Assembly: GCA_947259215.1 (NCBI GenBank)
Contig: CAMYLJ010000001.1
Span: forward strand, 20,505 to 84,504
Length of the DNA: 64,000 nt
Direction: 5' to 3'
From: an uncultured delta proteobacterium
GTDB lineage: Bacteria > Myxococcota_A > UBA9160 > JAFDET01
The position numbers and the translations under genes are program-made. Every line of letters begins with the position of its first letter. Positions within the stretch are counted from its first letter, which is position 1. This document shows, one piece after another, positions 43,494 to 52,540 of the stretch. The notes under the pieces were generated by a model, which saw only the letters and a program-made list of their open reading frames with translations, had not been told where the DNA came from and did not search any database.

Positions 43494-44161
43494 GCGCGAG
43501 CCCCTTCGGCCGCGAGGCCGTGCAGGAAGATGTCCACCACGGTCCGCGCCAGGTTCTCGTAGTACTCGCCGCCCCCGGAGCCGGCGTCGTCCACCTCGAC
43601 CAGCCGCAGGACCAGGCTGGTGATGGAGAGCTCCAGCGCTCCCACGAAGGCCGTGCAGGCGATGCGCGGGTCCAGGTCGCCACGCAGCTCGCCGCGCTCC
43701 TGGCCGCGCCGGATGATGCGACCCACCACGTCGAAGAACTGCCCGAAGGCGCGCAGCTGCCCCGGCTCGGCGAAACGGGCCGAGCGCTGGATCTCGATCA
43801 CCAGCACCTTGACCCAGTCCGGCCGCAGCCGGTAGGCGTTGAGGATGAGGGCGGCCACCGAGAACAGCTGCTGCTCGGCGGGAGTCTCCTCGCTCGCGAT
43901 GCCCTCGAGCGCCTCCAGGAAGACCCCCCAGCGCTGCTCGAAGATCGACGCGAGGATCTCCTCCTTGTTCTTGAAGTAGTGGTAGACGAGCCCGTAGGCG
44001 ATGCCGGCCTCGCGGGCGATGTCGGAGATGCGCGAGCCGTGATAGCCGTGGCGCGCGAACACCTTGATGGCCGCGTCCAGGATGCGCTCGCGCTTGTCCG
44101 CGCGCGGGGAGCGTGTCGGATCGGATGATTCGGGAAGACTCACCAACGGAACCGCGGTCAT
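43490..44161 (-). CDS. TetR-family transcriptional regulator
   Basis: 223 residues. The N-terminal helix-turn-helix (about 22-68) includes KRERILDAAIKVFARHGY, SDIAREAGIAYGLVYHYF and KNKEEIL. The C-terminal helical ligand domain is like FadR/TetR_C members. It is the first gene of the ABC/GldG/DUF4340 operon and overlaps the next gene, so it probably represses its own operon in response to a small molecule, perhaps an acyl-CoA. Confidence 0.94.
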
Positions 44162-44263
44162 GGGTGCAATCGGACGCGGACTATAGACGCGTGCGAGGTC
44201 ACGTCAACGGGTCGCCGCCCCGCGCCCCTTGGGCCCGCGGGGCGCGCGGGATACCCTCCGCAC

Positions 44264-44476
44264 ATGCGGCCCGCTGTCCTTCTCGCTGCCGGGGCCCTGG
44301 CGCTCGCCGCCCCCGCAGCGGCGGGAGCCGATGCCGCCGCGGCCCCGCCCCCCCGGCCCTGCGCGGGCCCGGCCTGCCCGCCGGCCTCGGCGGCCTCGCT
44401 GCTCGGCTGGGCGCTCGCGGCCGCTGTGGCGTTCGGGCGGCGGCGCCCTGGGGCGGTGCCCTCGCAAGCCCCTTGA
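44264..44476 (+). CDS. Tiny secreted protein with CTERM-like tail, coupled to the glycosyltransferase
   Basis: 70 residues: signal peptide (about 1-22), a short Pro/Ala linker with CAGPAC, then a hydrophobic stretch (SLLGWALAAAVAF) and a basic GRRRPG end. The layout is that of a minimal C-terminal sorting signal with almost no mature part. Its stop overlaps the TTG of the next gene (TTGA), matching the NTGA coupling used throughout the window, which supports it being translated. Function is unknown. Confidence 0.45.
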   Translation: MRPAVLLAAGALALAAPAAAGADAAAAPPPRPCAGPACPPASAASLLGWALAAAVAFGRRRPGAVPSQAP

Positions 44477-45576
44477 AGGTCGGACTCGTCATCGAACGCT
44501 TCGAGCCCGGGGGCGGTGGCGTCGAGGCCATCGCCTGGACGGTGGCCCACGCCCTGGAGGCCGCCGGCGACGAGGTGCACGTGGTGGCCCGCCAGGCCAG
44601 CGATTCGTCCCGGCTGGCGGTCCATCGCGTGCGGGTCTCCGCCGCCTGGCAGCCCCTGCGCGTCCTCCGCTTCTCCCGGGCGGCAGCCGCCCACATGCGG
44701 CTGCTCGGCTGCGACGTGGTCCACAGCTTCTCGCGCACCCGACACCAGGACGTGTTCCGCGCGGGAGGCGGAAGCCACGCCGACTACTTGCTGCGCAGCT
44801 ACGGTCCCTGGGCCCGGCGCTGGCGGCGAATCTCGCCTCGCCACGCGGTGCTGCTGGGCATCGAGCGGCGGGTGTTCGCCGACCCGCGCCAGGTGATCCA
44901 GTGCAACTCGGCGATGGTGGAGCGCGAGCTGGCCGCGCGCTACCGGATCCCCCCGGAGCGCCGGGTCGTGATCCCGAACGGGGTCGACCTGGAGCGCTTT
45001 CAGCCCGGCCGCGACGCCGCGGGCGCGCGCATGCGGGCGGATCTCGGCGTCGGGCACCGCGGCGTGTGGCTGTTGGCGGGCTCGGGCCTGCGTCGCAAGG
45101 GGCTCGACACGGCGCTGCGCGCCCTGGCGCAGGGGGGCCCGCCCGATGCCGAGCTGTGGGTCGCGGGCCGCGACGACCCGCGCCCCTGGCAGCGCCTGGC
45201 CGAGGACCTGGGCGTGGGCGGACGCGTGCGTTTCCTGGGACCGCGGGGCGACATGCAGATCGTGTACGCCGCCGCCGACGCGCTCATCCTGCCCACGCGC
45301 TACGACGCCTTCGCGAACGTCTGCCTGGAGGCGGCCGCCTGCGGGGTGCCGGTGCTCACGACGTCCCGAAACGGGGCGGCCGAGGCGCTGGGCGACGGCG
45401 CCCGCGTGATCGAGAACCCGTCCGACGCCGACGGCTTCGCGGCGGCGCTGGACCAGCTGTCCGACCCGGCGACGCGGGACGCCATGGGCCGCGCCGCGCG
45501 GCGACGGGCCGAGGCCTTCAGCTGGGATGCCCACGTGGCGGCACTGCGGGCGCTCTACGCACGGGTCGCCGCGTGA
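44473..45576 (+). CDS. GT4-family glycosyltransferase (WaaG-like LPS core enzyme)
   Basis: 367 residues from TTG 44473. GT-B fold: the N-terminal domain has EPGGGGVEAIAWTVA and HQDVFRAGGGSHADYL, and the C-terminal domain has VIPNGVDLERF, GSGLRRKGLD and LPTRYDAFANVCLEA with the EX7E pair. It probably adds a hexose to the LPS inner core in the cytoplasm. It is followed by a kinase in GTGA overlap, so the two likely act on the same core. Confidence 0.88.
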   Translation: MKVGLVIERFEPGGGGVEAIAWTVAHALEAAGDEVHVVARQASDSSRLAVHRVRVSAAWQPLRVLRFSRAAAAHMRLLGCDVVHSFSRTRHQDVFRAGGGSHADYLLRSYGPWARRWRRISPRHAVLLGIERRVFADPRQVIQCNSAMVERELAARYRIPPERRVVIPNGVDLERFQPGRDAAGARMRADLGVGHRGVWLLAGSGLRRKGLDTALRALAQGGPPDAELWVAGRDDPRPWQRLAEDLGVGGRVRFLGPRGDMQIVYAAADALILPTRYDAFANVCLEAAACGVPVLTTSRNGAAEALGDGARVIENPSDADGFAAALDQLSDPATRDAMGRAARRRAEAFSWDAHVAALRALYARVAA

Positions 45577-47159
45577 GCGAGGAGCTCCGCTTCCGCGCCG
45601 GCGATCCGGCCGTGCGCCAGGCGCTCGTGGACTGGCTCGCCGGCCGCGCGACCGGTCGGGTGGTCGCCGACAATCGCCGGCGACGCCTGGTGCGGCTCGA
45701 GGCGCCGGGCGTCGGCCCGGTGCTCGTAAAGCAGTTCCGCCCGCCGCGCCGACACCGGGTCCGGGAGGCCGCCAAGGCGCTGCTCGGCCGCAGCCCTGCC
45801 GACCGCGAGTGGGCGGCCCTGGGCGCGCTCCACCAGGCGGGGGTCGCGGTGCCCGCGCCGCTGGCGCGCGCCGACCTGTCCGGCGGAGACGACCTCGTGG
45901 TGGTGGGATGGCTGGAGGGCCTTCCCCTGCGCGAAGCCCTGCGCGCCCCCAGGCCCGAGCGCCGGGCCGTGCTGGCCGCCCTGGCCCGGAGCCTGGCGGG
46001 ATTTCACGCCGCGGGCTTCGCCCACGGCGACCTCCACGGCGGGAACGTCCTGTGGGCGGACGGGCGAGCCGTGCTGCTGGACCTGCAGCGAGCCCGGCCG
46101 AGCGCCGGCGCAGAGGACCAGACCGCCGACCTGGGCTGGCTCGACTACTCCCTCTGGCGCGATCTCTCGACGACCGACCGCCTGCGCCTGCGGGCCGACG
46201 CCCTGGGCCTGGCGCGCCCCTTCCACGCCGCCGACCGGCGCGCGCTGCGCGCGGTGGGTGCGGCCGCCACCCGGCGTGCCGACGCCCACGCCCGCAGCCG
46301 CACCCGACGCTGCCTGCGGCCCGGTCGTCGCTTCGCCCGGGCGGAGGTCGCGGGCTGGGGTGGCCTGCGCCTGGGGGAGATCGCGCCGGAGGCCCTGGCC
46401 GCAGCCGTGGCCGACCACCGCGAGGCGCTCGCCCGGCGCGACGAGCGCGTGCTGAAGGACGACGGGCGGGCCCGGGTGTCCCGCGTGAACGCCGCCGAGG
46501 TGCGGGTGGTGGTGAAGGAGTCGCCGCCGCGCGGCGCGGCGCGGGCCCTGGCGGACGCCTGGCGCGGGAGCGCCGGGCGCCGCGCCTGGCTCGGGGGACA
46601 CGGGCTCGCCGCCCGGGGCGTGGGCGCCGCGATCCCGCTCGCCTTCCTGGAGCGACGGCGCTTCGGGCTGTCCCTGGCGTCGTTGGTGGTCTTGGAGGAC
46701 CTGTCGCCCGCCGAGCCGGCCGATCGCAGCGAGACGCTCCCGGCGCTCGAGGTGGTGGCCGCCCTGGGGCGGCTCGCCGTGGCACTCCACCGTCGGGAGA
46801 TCGATCACGGCGACCTGAAGGCCAGCCACGTGTACCTGCGCGACTCCGCCGACGGGATCGAGACCGTGCTCCTCGACCTGGACGGCGTGCGCTTCCGGCA
46901 CCGCCTCCAGCCGGCCCGGCGCATCCGGAACCTGGCCCAGCTGAACGCATCCCTGCCGGACCGCTTTCCCGCGGAGGCGCGCTGCGAGGCCTTCGCGCGC
47001 TACGCATCCGCCCTGCCCTTCCCCTACGCGGCGACGCGCGCGCTGGCGCAGGTCGTGGCGGCGAGCCTGGCGCGCCGCCACCGCTGGAGCGGCGCGGACT
47101 GCGCGCTCGCGGCGGGAGCCGGCGTCGCAGGGCCCGACGTCAGTCGCTCCGCAGGGTGA
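45573..47159 (+). CDS. Two-domain LPS-core kinase (tandem APH-like and WaaP-like domains)
   Basis: 528 residues from GTG 45573. Domain 1 (about 30-250) has the ATP lysine in VLVKQF (K53), HGDLHGGN (151-158) and LLDLQ (D170). Domain 2 (about 290-510) has VVVKES (K315), HGDLKASH (412-419) and LLDLDG (D435). Both kinase cores look complete. Related single-domain proteins (WaaP/InaA, Kdo kinase) phosphorylate LPS heptose or Kdo. This chain may place two phosphates, or one domain may be regulatory. No signal peptide; cytoplasmic. The last 20 nt overlap the next, convergent gene. Confidence 0.85.
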   Translation: MSEELRFRAGDPAVRQALVDWLAGRATGRVVADNRRRRLVRLEAPGVGPVLVKQFRPPRRHRVREAAKALLGRSPADREWAALGALHQAGVAVPAPLARADLSGGDDLVVVGWLEGLPLREALRAPRPERRAVLAALARSLAGFHAAGFAHGDLHGGNVLWADGRAVLLDLQRARPSAGAEDQTADLGWLDYSLWRDLSTTDRLRLRADALGLARPFHAADRRALRAVGAAATRRADAHARSRTRRCLRPGRRFARAEVAGWGGLRLGEIAPEALAAAVADHREALARRDERVLKDDGRARVSRVNAAEVRVVVKESPPRGAARALADAWRGSAGRRAWLGGHGLAARGVGAAIPLAFLERRRFGLSLASLVVLEDLSPAEPADRSETLPALEVVAALGRLAVALHRREIDHGDLKASHVYLRDSADGIETVLLDLDGVRFRHRLQPARRIRNLAQLNASLPDRFPAEARCEAFARYASALPFPYAATRALAQVVAASLARRHRWSGADCALAAGAGVAGPDVSRSAG

Positions 47160-47448
47160 GCCACTGGAAGTAGCTCGACGAGCCGGGCACCTGCCCGCCG
47201 CGCCCCGGCTCGAAGTTCACGTCCGGCGCGTGGCCCGACGAGCTGAGGATCTCGTGGAAGGCGCGGATCTTGCGCTCCGGATCGTCGGGATTCAGCCCGT
47301 GGAAGACGAGCTCCACCCGCGGCTTCGTCTCCAGGACGTTCATCACCAGGGTGGCCAGGGTGAAGAGCTTCCCGATGCCCTCCACCGCCTCGACGGAGAA
47401 GCGGGGCACCTCGACCTCGTCGAGCGAGAAGCGGTACTCGAGCCGCAT
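47140..47448 (-). CDS. Hypothetical 102-residue protein
   Basis: I do not recognise the family. It has LEYRFSLDEVEVPRF at the start and a helix (about 23-40), then VELVFHGLNPDDPERKIRAF. Soluble, no cysteines. ATG 47448 is 51 nt after the MshEN gene stop, so it may share that transcript. It overlaps the kinase 3' end by 20 nt in the opposite direction. Confidence 0.55.
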   Translation of the reverse strand: MRLEYRFSLDEVEVPRFSVEAVEGIGKLFTLATLVMNVLETKPRVELVFHGLNPDDPERKIRAFHEILSSSGHAPDVNFEPGRGGQVPGSSSYFQWLTLRSD

Positions 47449-47499
47449 GGCTCGCGCAGCGTCGCGCGCCGTGCCGGCGGTGTCAACGGCTCGGTGGGC

Positions 47500-48495
47500 T
47501 CAGCCCTCCAACTCGCTGGCCCGCACCTGCTCCATCAGCTCCTCGCGGGTGATGATCCCCTTCTCGATCAGGAGATGGGTCACCGCGCGCAGGATCACAC
47601 GGGTGGGAACGTCCCGGGGCTTCGCGCCGGGCGACGCCGGGGCGGTCTCGCTGCCCGTGGCGGGTGCGGGACGCGGACTCTCCGAGGGCGCCGCGCTGGG
47701 GGCCGGGGGCGGGCCCGAGGCCGCCGGCTCGGCGCTCTCGAAGTTGAACTCCAGGCGCTCCTCGTCCGCGCGCGGCGCCGGGGCGGGAGCCGGCTCGGTC
47801 TCCGCTGCGGGCGCCGCAGGCGCGTCGCCCTCCAGGGGCCTCGCGAAGTCGAACGCGCTGTCCGACGGATCCGCACTCGGCGGCATCAGCGGCTCCGCCT
47901 CACCCTCCCGAAGCTCGGGGCCGACGACGCGGGGCTCCGCGCGCTCGGCGCTCTGTGTGCCCGGCCGGAAGACCAGGGGCGCGGTGTCGCCCGCCTCGAT
48001 CGGCGTCTCGAAGGTCGCCGTGGGGAGGCCTTCATCGTCGTCGTCCCACTCCAACTTGTGGTAGTGGCGCTCGATCGTCTCGGTCAGCTGGGTCGGACCC
48101 ACCAGCACGGGCTTCACCTTCAGGCCCGTGCGGAACGCCAGCTCGTCGAGCACGGCCAGATCGGTCGGATCCTCCATGCCCAGGTAGAGCACGTCCGCCC
48201 CGCCCTCGCGCTTCTTGAAGAGCGGAACGCAGCGGTGCTTCTCCGCCACCTCGACCGGCAGCAGCGCGAGCGCCTCCGGCGCGATCCGCTTTCCCTTGAG
48301 ATCGACGATGGCGACGTCGAGCTGCCGCGAGAGCATGCGCAGCAGCTCCTCCTCGTCCACGAAGCCGAGCTTCACCAGAGTGACGCCCAGGGGACGACCC
48401 CAGCGCTTCTGGTCGGCGAGGGCCGAGCGCAGCTGGAACCCGTCGATCATGCCCGATTCGACGAGGATCTCGCCGAGCTTGCGCTTGGACGCCAT
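47500..48495 (-). CDS. MshEN-domain protein (PilB/GspE N-terminal-like)
   Basis: 331 residues. The first ~150 residues match the GspE/PilB N-terminal domain: LGEILVESGMI with a following LRSALADQ, then PLGVTLVKLGFV with LLRMLSRQ. That twofold pattern is the cyclic-di-GMP-binding MshEN signature. The rest is an acidic Pro/Ala-rich linker and a short C-terminal helix (LIEKGIITREELMEQV). No ATPase domain follows, so it is probably an adaptor or sensor for surface machinery. It lies 54 nt after oppF. Confidence 0.82.
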   Translation of the reverse strand: MASKRKLGEILVESGMIDGFQLRSALADQKRWGRPLGVTLVKLGFVDEEELLRMLSRQLDVAIVDLKGKRIAPEALALLPVEVAEKHRCVPLFKKREGGADVLYLGMEDPTDLAVLDELAFRTGLKVKPVLVGPTQLTETIERHYHKLEWDDDDEGLPTATFETPIEAGDTAPLVFRPGTQSAERAEPRVVGPELREGEAEPLMPPSADPSDSAFDFARPLEGDAPAAPAAETEPAPAPAPRADEERLEFNFESAEPAASGPPPAPSAAPSESPRPAPATGSETAPASPGAKPRDVPTRVILRAVTHLLIEKGIITREELMEQVRASELEG

Positions 48496-48549
48496 GTCCG
48501 CCTCCCCGCGGTCTCTTCGGCCGGTCCGGGGCGCTACCTGATGCTGCGG

Positions 48550-49575
48550 TTACGGGCCTGCGCGTCCCTGCGGGGACCCGGCCTCGGGATCGGCCAGGAA
48601 GCAGCGGGCGGCGCCCTCGGAGACCCGGAAGAGCGGGGGCGCCTCGGCGCGGCAGCGCGCGAAGACCTCGGGGCAGCGGGTGTGGAAGCGGCAGCCCGGG
48701 GGCGGGTCCGCGGGCGAGGGCACGTCGCCCAGCACCTGGGGCGGCGGGCTGCGGCGTTCCGGGTCCACCGACGGAACCGCGGCCAGGAGTCCCCGGGTGT
48801 AGGGGTGCGCCGGGCGCTGGAAGACCGCCTCCGTCTCGCCCCGCTCGACGATCTGGCCCAGGTACATCACCGCCACCTCGTCGGCGAGGTAGCGGACCAC
48901 GCCCAGGTCGTGGGTGATGAAGAGGTAGGCCAGGCCCAGCTCGCGCTGGAGGTCGCGCAGCAGGTTCAGGATTTGCGCCTGGATGGAGACGTCGAGCGCG
49001 GACACCGCCTCGTCGCAGATCACGAGCCGCGGCTCCACCGCCAGCGCGCGCGCGATCCCGATCCGCTGGCGCTGGCCACCCGAGAACTCGTGCGGGTAGC
49101 GCCAGATCTGGTCCGGGTCGAGCTGCACGCGCTCGAACAGCTCCCCCACGCGGCGGGTCCGGTCCGCGGTCCCCGTCCCGATCCCGAACGACTGCATGCC
49201 CTCGGCGACGATGTCCCGCACCCGCATGCGCGGGTCGAGGGACGCCATCGGGTCCTGGAACACCACCTGGATCTGCTGGCGGTAGGCGCGCATCGCGGCG
49301 GGCGAGAGCGACATCAGGTCGACGCCGTCGAAGACGACCGCGCCCTCCTGCGGCTCCACCAGACGCAGGATGGAGTGCCCGACGGTGGTCTTGCCGCAGC
49401 CCGACTCCCCCACCAGGGCCAGGGTGCCCCCGGCCGGAACCGCCAGGTCCACGCCGTCCACGGCCCGCACCCAGCCGACCACGCGCTGGAGGAGCCCCGC
49501 GTGGATCGGGAACCAGGTGCGCAGCGCCTCGACGCGGAGCAGCGGCTCGGCGCTCGCCTGGGGCGCAGCGCTCAC
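48550..49575 (-). CDS. oppF: Oligopeptide ABC transporter ATPase OppF
   Basis: 341 residues from GTG 49575, overlapping oppD by 4 nt. Walker A GESGCGKTT, signature FSGGQRQR, Walker B RLVICDEAVSALD, H-loop FITHDLG. The C-terminal Opp region with CRFHTRCPEVFARC carries the cysteines typical of the family. Confidence 0.95.
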   Translation of the reverse strand: MSAAPQASAEPLLRVEALRTWFPIHAGLLQRVVGWVRAVDGVDLAVPAGGTLALVGESGCGKTTVGHSILRLVEPQEGAVVFDGVDLMSLSPAAMRAYRQQIQVVFQDPMASLDPRMRVRDIVAEGMQSFGIGTGTADRTRRVGELFERVQLDPDQIWRYPHEFSGGQRQRIGIARALAVEPRLVICDEAVSALDVSIQAQILNLLRDLQRELGLAYLFITHDLGVVRYLADEVAVMYLGQIVERGETEAVFQRPAHPYTRGLLAAVPSVDPERRSPPPQVLGDVPSPADPPPGCRFHTRCPEVFARCRAEAPPLFRVSEGAARCFLADPEAGSPQGRAGP

Positions 49576-50555
49576 GAGCCGCCTTCCGGATCGCGCGCGG
49601 CGTCGTGACACCATGCGGTGTGCCCCGGATTCAGGGCCGTGGCGTCCGGCAGCTGGTCCCGGCAGGGCTCGAAGCGCACGGGACAGCGAGTGGCGAAGCG
49701 GCAGCCTGCGGGCCACTCGGAAGGCGGCGGAACCACGCCGGGGATCTCGGCCAGGGGCGCGCCCGGCTCGGCCCGCGCCGGGATCGAGCGCAGCAGGCCC
49801 CGGGTGTAGGGGTGGCGCGGCGCCCCGAGTACGTCGCGGCGGCTGCCCTGCTCGACGATCTTCCCGGCGTACATCACGGCCACGCGGTCGGAGAGCTCGT
49901 TCACGACGCCGAGATCGTGGGTGATCAGCAGGATGGCGCTGCCCGACTGCCGCTGAAGCTCCCGCAAGAGCTCCAGGATCTGGGCCTGGATCGTGACGTC
50001 GAGGGCGGTGGTGGGCTCGTCGGCGATCAGTAGCCGCGGCCGGGTGGAGAGCGCCATGGCGATCATCACGCGCTGCTTGAGCCCGCCCGAGAGCTGGTGC
50101 GGGTAGGCGTCGAGCCGCGCCTCCGGGTCGGGAATCCGGACCTGGCCGAAGAGCTCCAGGGTGCGCGCGCGGGCCGCGGCCTGCGAGACGTCCTCGTGCA
50201 GCCGGATCGCCTCGACCACCTGATCCCCCACCCGCACCACGGGGTTCAGGCTCGTCATGGGCTCCTGGAAGATCATCGAGACTTCGTGGCCTCGTACGCG
50301 CCGCATCTCCAGCACGTCCAGCTCCCGCAGGTCCCGGCCCGCCAGGACGATCCGTCCTGCCTCGATGCGCCCGGGCTTCGGCACGAGTCGCATCACGGAC
50401 AGCGCCGTCATGGACTTGCCGCAGCCGGACTCGCCCACCAGCGCCAGCACCTCGCCGGCGTCGATGCCGAGGCTCACATCGTCCACCACGGGCACCCGTC
50501 CGTCCGCCGACGGGAACCCCGTCACCAGGCCCTCGACCTCGAGCACCGCGCTCAC
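49572..50555 (-). CDS. oppD: Oligopeptide ABC transporter ATPase OppD
   Basis: 327 residues from GTG 50555. Walker [10 protein letters not shown], signature LSGGLKQRV, Walker [14 protein letters not shown] and LLITHDLG. C-terminal [14 protein letters not shown]. It pairs with OppF. The start overlaps the oppC stop by 4 nt (GTGA). Confidence 0.95.
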   Translation of the reverse strand: MSAVLEVEGLVTGFPSADGRVPVVDDVSLGIDAGEVLALVGESGCGKSMTALSVMRLVPKPGRIEAGRIVLAGRDLRELDVLEMRRVRGHEVSMIFQEPMTSLNPVVRVGDQVVEAIRLHEDVSQAAARARTLELFGQVRIPDPEARLDAYPHQLSGGLKQRVMIAMALSTRPRLLIADEPTTALDVTIQAQILELLRELQRQSGSAILLITHDLGVVNELSDRVAVMYAGKIVEQGSRRDVLGAPRHPYTRGLLRSIPARAEPGAPLAEIPGVVPPPSEWPAGCRFATRCPVRFEPCRDQLPDATALNPGHTAWCHDAARDPEGGS

Positions 50556-51574
50556 GGCTGGTCCCGCAAGGTGCGCGGGTCGAGGATGTCGCGCAGCGCG
50601 TCGCCGACGAAGTTGACCGCCAGCAGCAGTCCGAAGAGCGCCGTCCCCGACGCGAGGATGTTCCACCAGATGATGGGGCTGCGGGTCAGCTCGTCGCGCG
50701 CCTGGTCGATCATCTGGCCCCAGCTGCCGTCCACGCCGATCCCGAGCCAGGAGAGGATCGCCTCCGAGAGCACGAGGCCCGAGAACATCAGCACGAAGGT
50801 GATGATCACCAGGTGCATCAGGTTGGGCAGGATGTGACGCACCAGGATGCGCAGCTGGGAGACGCCCAGGGCCCGGGCCGCCTTCACGTAGTCGAGCTCC
50901 CGCAGCTTCAGGGTCTCGCCCCGGGTCACGCGGCTCAGGCCCACCCAGCTCGTTACCCCGAGCGCGATGCAGACCGAGAAGGTGCTCTGTCCCATCACCA
51001 TGATCAGGGCGATCAGCAGCAGCAGCCCGGGAATCGACGCCAGGGTGGAGATCAGGAAGAACACCGCGTCGTCCAGCCGGCCCCCGAAGTATCCGGCCGA
51101 CACCCCGAGCAGCAACGCCAGCGGAATCGCGATCAGGCTGGTGAGCCCGCCGATCAGCAGCGCCACGCGCGCGCCCTTCAAGGTCAGGTAGAGCACGTCG
51201 CGCCCCAGGATGTCGGTGCCGAACGGGTGGGACCCGGGATGCGCCAGGTCCGCGCCGCCGTAGAACTCCGCATCGGCGAAGGGAGCCGAGTAGCTCTTCT
51301 CCTGGGTGCCCAGGAAGAGCCGGTCGAGGACGCTCTTGGCCTCGTGGGCGGCCACCACGTCCTCGCCCGACTCCACGCCGCCCATCCAGGCGGCCGAGTC
51401 GAGCAGCGCCACCCCCGCGTAGATCGCCACCACCACGATGGCCACGGGCCGGCGGCGCCACAGCTCGCGCAGGGCGTCGTTCCACATGCGGTTGCGCCGC
51501 ACGAACGCCGCGATCCCGAACCCGGCCAGCAGCACGAGCACGACCACGACGTTGGAGATCACGTGGGGCTCCAT
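50552..51574 (-). CDS. oppC: Oligopeptide ABC transporter permease OppC
   Basis: 340 residues. Two N-terminal helices, then a cytoplasmic/periplasmic insert (about 65-110) and five core helices with the EAA-type loop VKAARALGVSQLRILVRHIL. It has HPFGTDILGRDV, typical of OppC/DppC. It begins 3 nt after oppB. Confidence 0.94.
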   Translation of the reverse strand: MEPHVISNVVVVLVLLAGFGIAAFVRRNRMWNDALRELWRRRPVAIVVVAIYAGVALLDSAAWMGGVESGEDVVAAHEAKSVLDRLFLGTQEKSYSAPFADAEFYGGADLAHPGSHPFGTDILGRDVLYLTLKGARVALLIGGLTSLIAIPLALLLGVSAGYFGGRLDDAVFFLISTLASIPGLLLLIALIMVMGQSTFSVCIALGVTSWVGLSRVTRGETLKLRELDYVKAARALGVSQLRILVRHILPNLMHLVIITFVLMFSGLVLSEAILSWLGIGVDGSWGQMIDQARDELTRSPIIWWNILASGTALFGLLLAVNFVGDALRDILDPRTLRDQP

Positions 51575-51577
51575 GGC

Positions 51578-52540
51578 CTAGCTGAACCTCACGCGGGGAT
51601 CGACGAGCGCGTAGCTCACGTCGGTGGCGATCTGGCCGACGATGAAGAGCAGCGCCCCGATGAACACCATGGTCCTCAAGGTCGAGAAGTCGTTGCCGTT
51701 GATCGCGTCCACGGTGATCGAGCCGAGGCCCGGGATCCCGAAGAAGGACTCGAGCAGCAGGGAGCCCATGAAGAGGAAGGGAATCGCCACCACCACCCGG
51801 GTCAGGATCGGGATCAGGGCGTTGCGCAGCACGTGCCGGGCCATGATCCGGATCTCGCCGGCGCCCTTGGCCCGGGCCGTGCGCACGTAGTCCCGGTTCG
51901 TCTCCTCGAGGAAGACGGTGCGGTAGAAGCGCACATCACCGCCGACCCCGCTCAACACCGCGATCACCAGGGGAAGCGCCAGGAAGCGGCCGACCACGCT
52001 GGGATCCGGGTCGAAGCCGGAGATCGGGAACCAGCGCAACCACTGCGCGATCACCAGCTGGCCGCCCATGATGTAGAGCAGGATCGAAACGCTCATGCCC
52101 AGCACGCACAGCCAGACCCCCACGCGATCGATGTACGTCTCGCGGAAGAAGGCCACGAACAGCGACAGCACGATGCCGACGCTGATGCCGGCGACGAACA
52201 GCGGCAGGGTCAGCGCCAGGCTCGGCCCCACCCCCTGGCGCAGGCGTTCGGTGATCACGACATCGTCGGCATCGCTGCGCCCGAAGTCGAACGTGAGCAT
52301 GCTGCGGTAGTGCTCGAAGAGCATGTTGTTCGAGAAGTCCTGCCAGGGCCACAGCGGGCGGTCGTAGCCGTGGTTCGCCTTCCACTGCTCGATCACCTCC
52401 GGCAGGGCCTTCTCGCCCAGGGCGCGCCGCGCCACGTCGTCGGGACTCGCGATCTGGAAGAACAGCACGAAGAGCAGCAGCAGCACGCCGAGAACCACGA
52501 GCACTCCGTAGGCGGCACGCCGCAGCACGTAGGCCAGCAT
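51578..52540 (-). CDS. oppB: Oligopeptide ABC transporter permease OppB
   Basis: 320 residues from ATG 52540; the start shares one base with the oppA stop (TGATG). Six helices, with the EAA loop VRTARAKGAGEIRIMARHVL and GSLLLESFFGIPGLG. It forms the pore with OppC. Confidence 0.94.
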   Translation of the reverse strand: MLAYVLRRAAYGVLVVLGVLLLLFVLFFQIASPDDVARRALGEKALPEVIEQWKANHGYDRPLWPWQDFSNNMLFEHYRSMLTFDFGRSDADDVVITERLRQGVGPSLALTLPLFVAGISVGIVLSLFVAFFRETYIDRVGVWLCVLGMSVSILLYIMGGQLVIAQWLRWFPISGFDPDPSVVGRFLALPLVIAVLSGVGGDVRFYRTVFLEETNRDYVRTARAKGAGEIRIMARHVLRNALIPILTRVVVAIPFLFMGSLLLESFFGIPGLGSITVDAINGNDFSTLRTMVFIGALLFIVGQIATDVSYALVDPRVRFS

